In this document: piece by piece, positions 5,605-6,514 of the stretch | How the letters are laid out: each line of letters opens with the position of its first letter | Position numbering within the stretch: the stretch's first letter is position 1 | DNA from: Pseudomonadota bacterium | Lineage (GTDB): Bacteria > Pseudomonadota > Gammaproteobacteria > Xanthomonadales > Rhodanobacteraceae | Assembly (NCBI GenBank): GCA_021798675.1 | Contig: JAJZGE010000107.1 | Location: 1-6,514, forward strand | Direction of reading: 5' to 3' | Length of the DNA: 6,514 bases | Notes under the pieces: model-generated | Seen by the model: the letters and a program-made list of their open reading frames with translations, nothing else | Database searches by the model: none | What the model was told of the DNA's origin: nothing | Translations under genes and position numbers: made by a program

Positions 5605-6514
5605 ATGCTAGCCAAGACCTACCCCTACTATCTCGCCAACCAGCCGCAGACCTCGAAGTCCATGTTGGAGGTCTTCGACAAGTACAGCGGCAAGCTGGCC
5701 ACCCGCGTGGCCATGCCCGACGCCAAGGCCACCGAGAAGGCCATCGCCGCCGCGGTGAAGGCGGCGAAACCGATGCGCGAGTTCAAGCCATGGGCGCGGC
5801 AGGCAGTGCTGCAGCACTGCGTGGACCGCTTCAGTGCACGTCGCGACGAACTGGCCGAAGCGCTGTGCATCGAGGCAGGCAAGCCGATCAAGGATGCAGC
5901 GGGCGAAGTGACGCGACTGATCGAAACCTTCCGCATCGCAGCCGAGGAAGCCGTGCGCATCAACGGCGAGACCCTGAACCTGCAGCTGGCCGCACGCCTG
6001 GATGGCTACCACGGCTACACCAAGCGCGTGCCACTGGGCCCGGTGTCCTTCATCACCCCGTTCAACTTCCCGCTGAACCTGGTGGCGCACAAGGTGGCGC
6101 CGGCGATCGCGGCAGGCTGCCCGTTCGTGCTGAAGCCCTCGGAGAAGACGCCGATCGGCGCGCTGATCATCGGCGAGGTGCTGGCCGAGACCGACCTGCC
6201 GAAGGGCGCGTTCTCGATCCTGCCGCTGGACGGCAAGCACGCTTCGCCGCTGGTGGAAGACGAACGTTTGAAGCTGCTCTCCTTCACCGGTGGCCAGATC
6301 GGCTGGGACCTCAAGGCCCGCGCTGGCCACAAGAAGGTCACGCTGGAGCTGGGCGGCAACGCCGCCTGCATCATCGACGCCGACCAGGGGCCGAAGCTGG
6401 CCAAGGTGGTGGAGCGGCTGATCTTCGGCGCGTTCTACCAGTCCGGCCAGAGCTGCATCGGCGTGCAACGCATCTACGCCCACGCCGACGTCTACGAGGC
6501 GCTGAAACGGAAGC
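5605..6514 (+). CDS. NAD(P)-dependent aldehyde dehydrogenase, N-terminal part (3' end outside window)
   Basis: A member of the ALDH superfamily, which oxidises aldehydes to acids (or acyl-CoA) with NAD(P)+. The visible 303 residues are about 63% of the usual 475-500. ATG 5605-5607 has GGAG at 5595-5598, six bases upstream. Motifs: PFNFPLN with the oxyanion-hole Asn154; the cofactor loop KPSEKTP with Lys177 and Glu180 (an acidic residue here usually favours NAD+ over NADP+); FTGG at 227-230 in place of the commoner FTGS; ELGGN with general-base Glu248; and GQSCIGVQR with catalytic nucleophile Cys284. All catalytic residues are present. The FYQSGQSCIGVQRI block recalls the lactaldehyde/glyceraldehyde-3-phosphate/phosphonoacetaldehyde side of the superfamily, but the substrate cannot be read from this. 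The gene lies 13 bases after the ThDP enzyme on the same strand, so the two are probably co-transcribed. Confidence 0.95.
   Translation, partial: MLAKTYPYYLANQPQTSKSMLEVFDKYSGKLATRVAMPDAKATEKAIAAAVKAAKPMREFKPWARQAVLQHCVDRFSARRDELAEALCIEAGKPIKDAAGEVTRLIETFRIAAEEAVRINGETLNLQLAARLDGYHGYTKRVPLGPVSFITPFNFPLNLVAHKVAPAIAAGCPFVLKPSEKTPIGALIIGEVLAETDLPKGAFSILPLDGKHASPLVEDERLKLLSFTGGQIGWDLKARAGHKKVTLELGGNAACIIDADQGPKLAKVVERLIFGAFYQSGQSCIGVQRIYAHADVYEALKRK

Noticed and set aside
1950..5615. A minus-strand frame open for about 1,220 codons, extending the glycosyltransferase frame back across the whole ThDP enzyme gene
   Set aside because: The part beyond about 3615 is antisense to a well-recognised gene. 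Its product is His/Val/Arg/Gln-rich with no family resemblance, as expected when G/C-ending codons remove stops from the antisense frame. Only the 541-555 C-terminal codons are a real gene.
5608..6483. Long minus-strand open frame opposite the aldehyde dehydrogenase
   Set aside because: It is antisense to a gene with all catalytic ALDH motifs, and its translation has the same shadow-frame composition without recognisable domains.

Overview
The window looks like ordinary chromosomal DNA from a GC-rich gammaproteobacterium. The Exo VII large subunit closely resembles the gammaproteobacterial form, the LptG protein points to a Gram-negative outer membrane, and codons are heavily G/C-ending. My best guess is the Xanthomonadales/Lysobacterales (for example a Rhodanobacter-, Dyella- or Luteibacter-like organism). 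This is an inference from the look of the proteins, not a database match. I see no insertion sequence, CRISPR array, tRNA, rRNA or phage gene.

Layout, left to right. (1) Bases 1-795 (+) hold the C-terminal part of xseA, the large subunit of exonuclease VII, cut by the window edge. (2) After a 57-base convergent gap come two minus-strand genes that form one transcription unit. They are a GT83/ArnT-like polyprenyl-phosphate-sugar glycosyltransferase (3575 down to 1950) followed by lptG (1950 down to 853). Stop and start overlap by one base (TGATG). (3) A divergent intergenic region of about 370 bases (3576-3947) carries several inverted repeats. (4) From 3948 on the plus strand there is a ThDP-dependent enzyme that resembles catabolic acetolactate synthase (AlsS/BudB type). 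It is followed 13 bases later by an NAD(P)-dependent aldehyde dehydrogenase that runs off the right edge.

How the genes may work together. The minus-strand pair joins a membrane enzyme of the lipid A/envelope-glycan-modifying type to the inner-membrane permease that extracts LPS for export, so both act on envelope lipids. lptF, the usual partner immediately upstream of lptG, is not there; the glycosyltransferase occupies its place. The plus-strand pair looks like a small metabolic operon. A ThDP enzyme acting on 2-oxo acids is translated just ahead of an enzyme that oxidises aldehydes. The substrate of neither can be fixed from sequence alone.

Most of the window is conventional. The points that deserve a second look are the ThDP enzyme/aldehyde dehydrogenase pairing, the loss of both presumed metal-site residues in the ArnT-like protein, the glycosyltransferase-lptG coupling, and the tandem inverted repeats ahead of the acetolactate-synthase-like gene.
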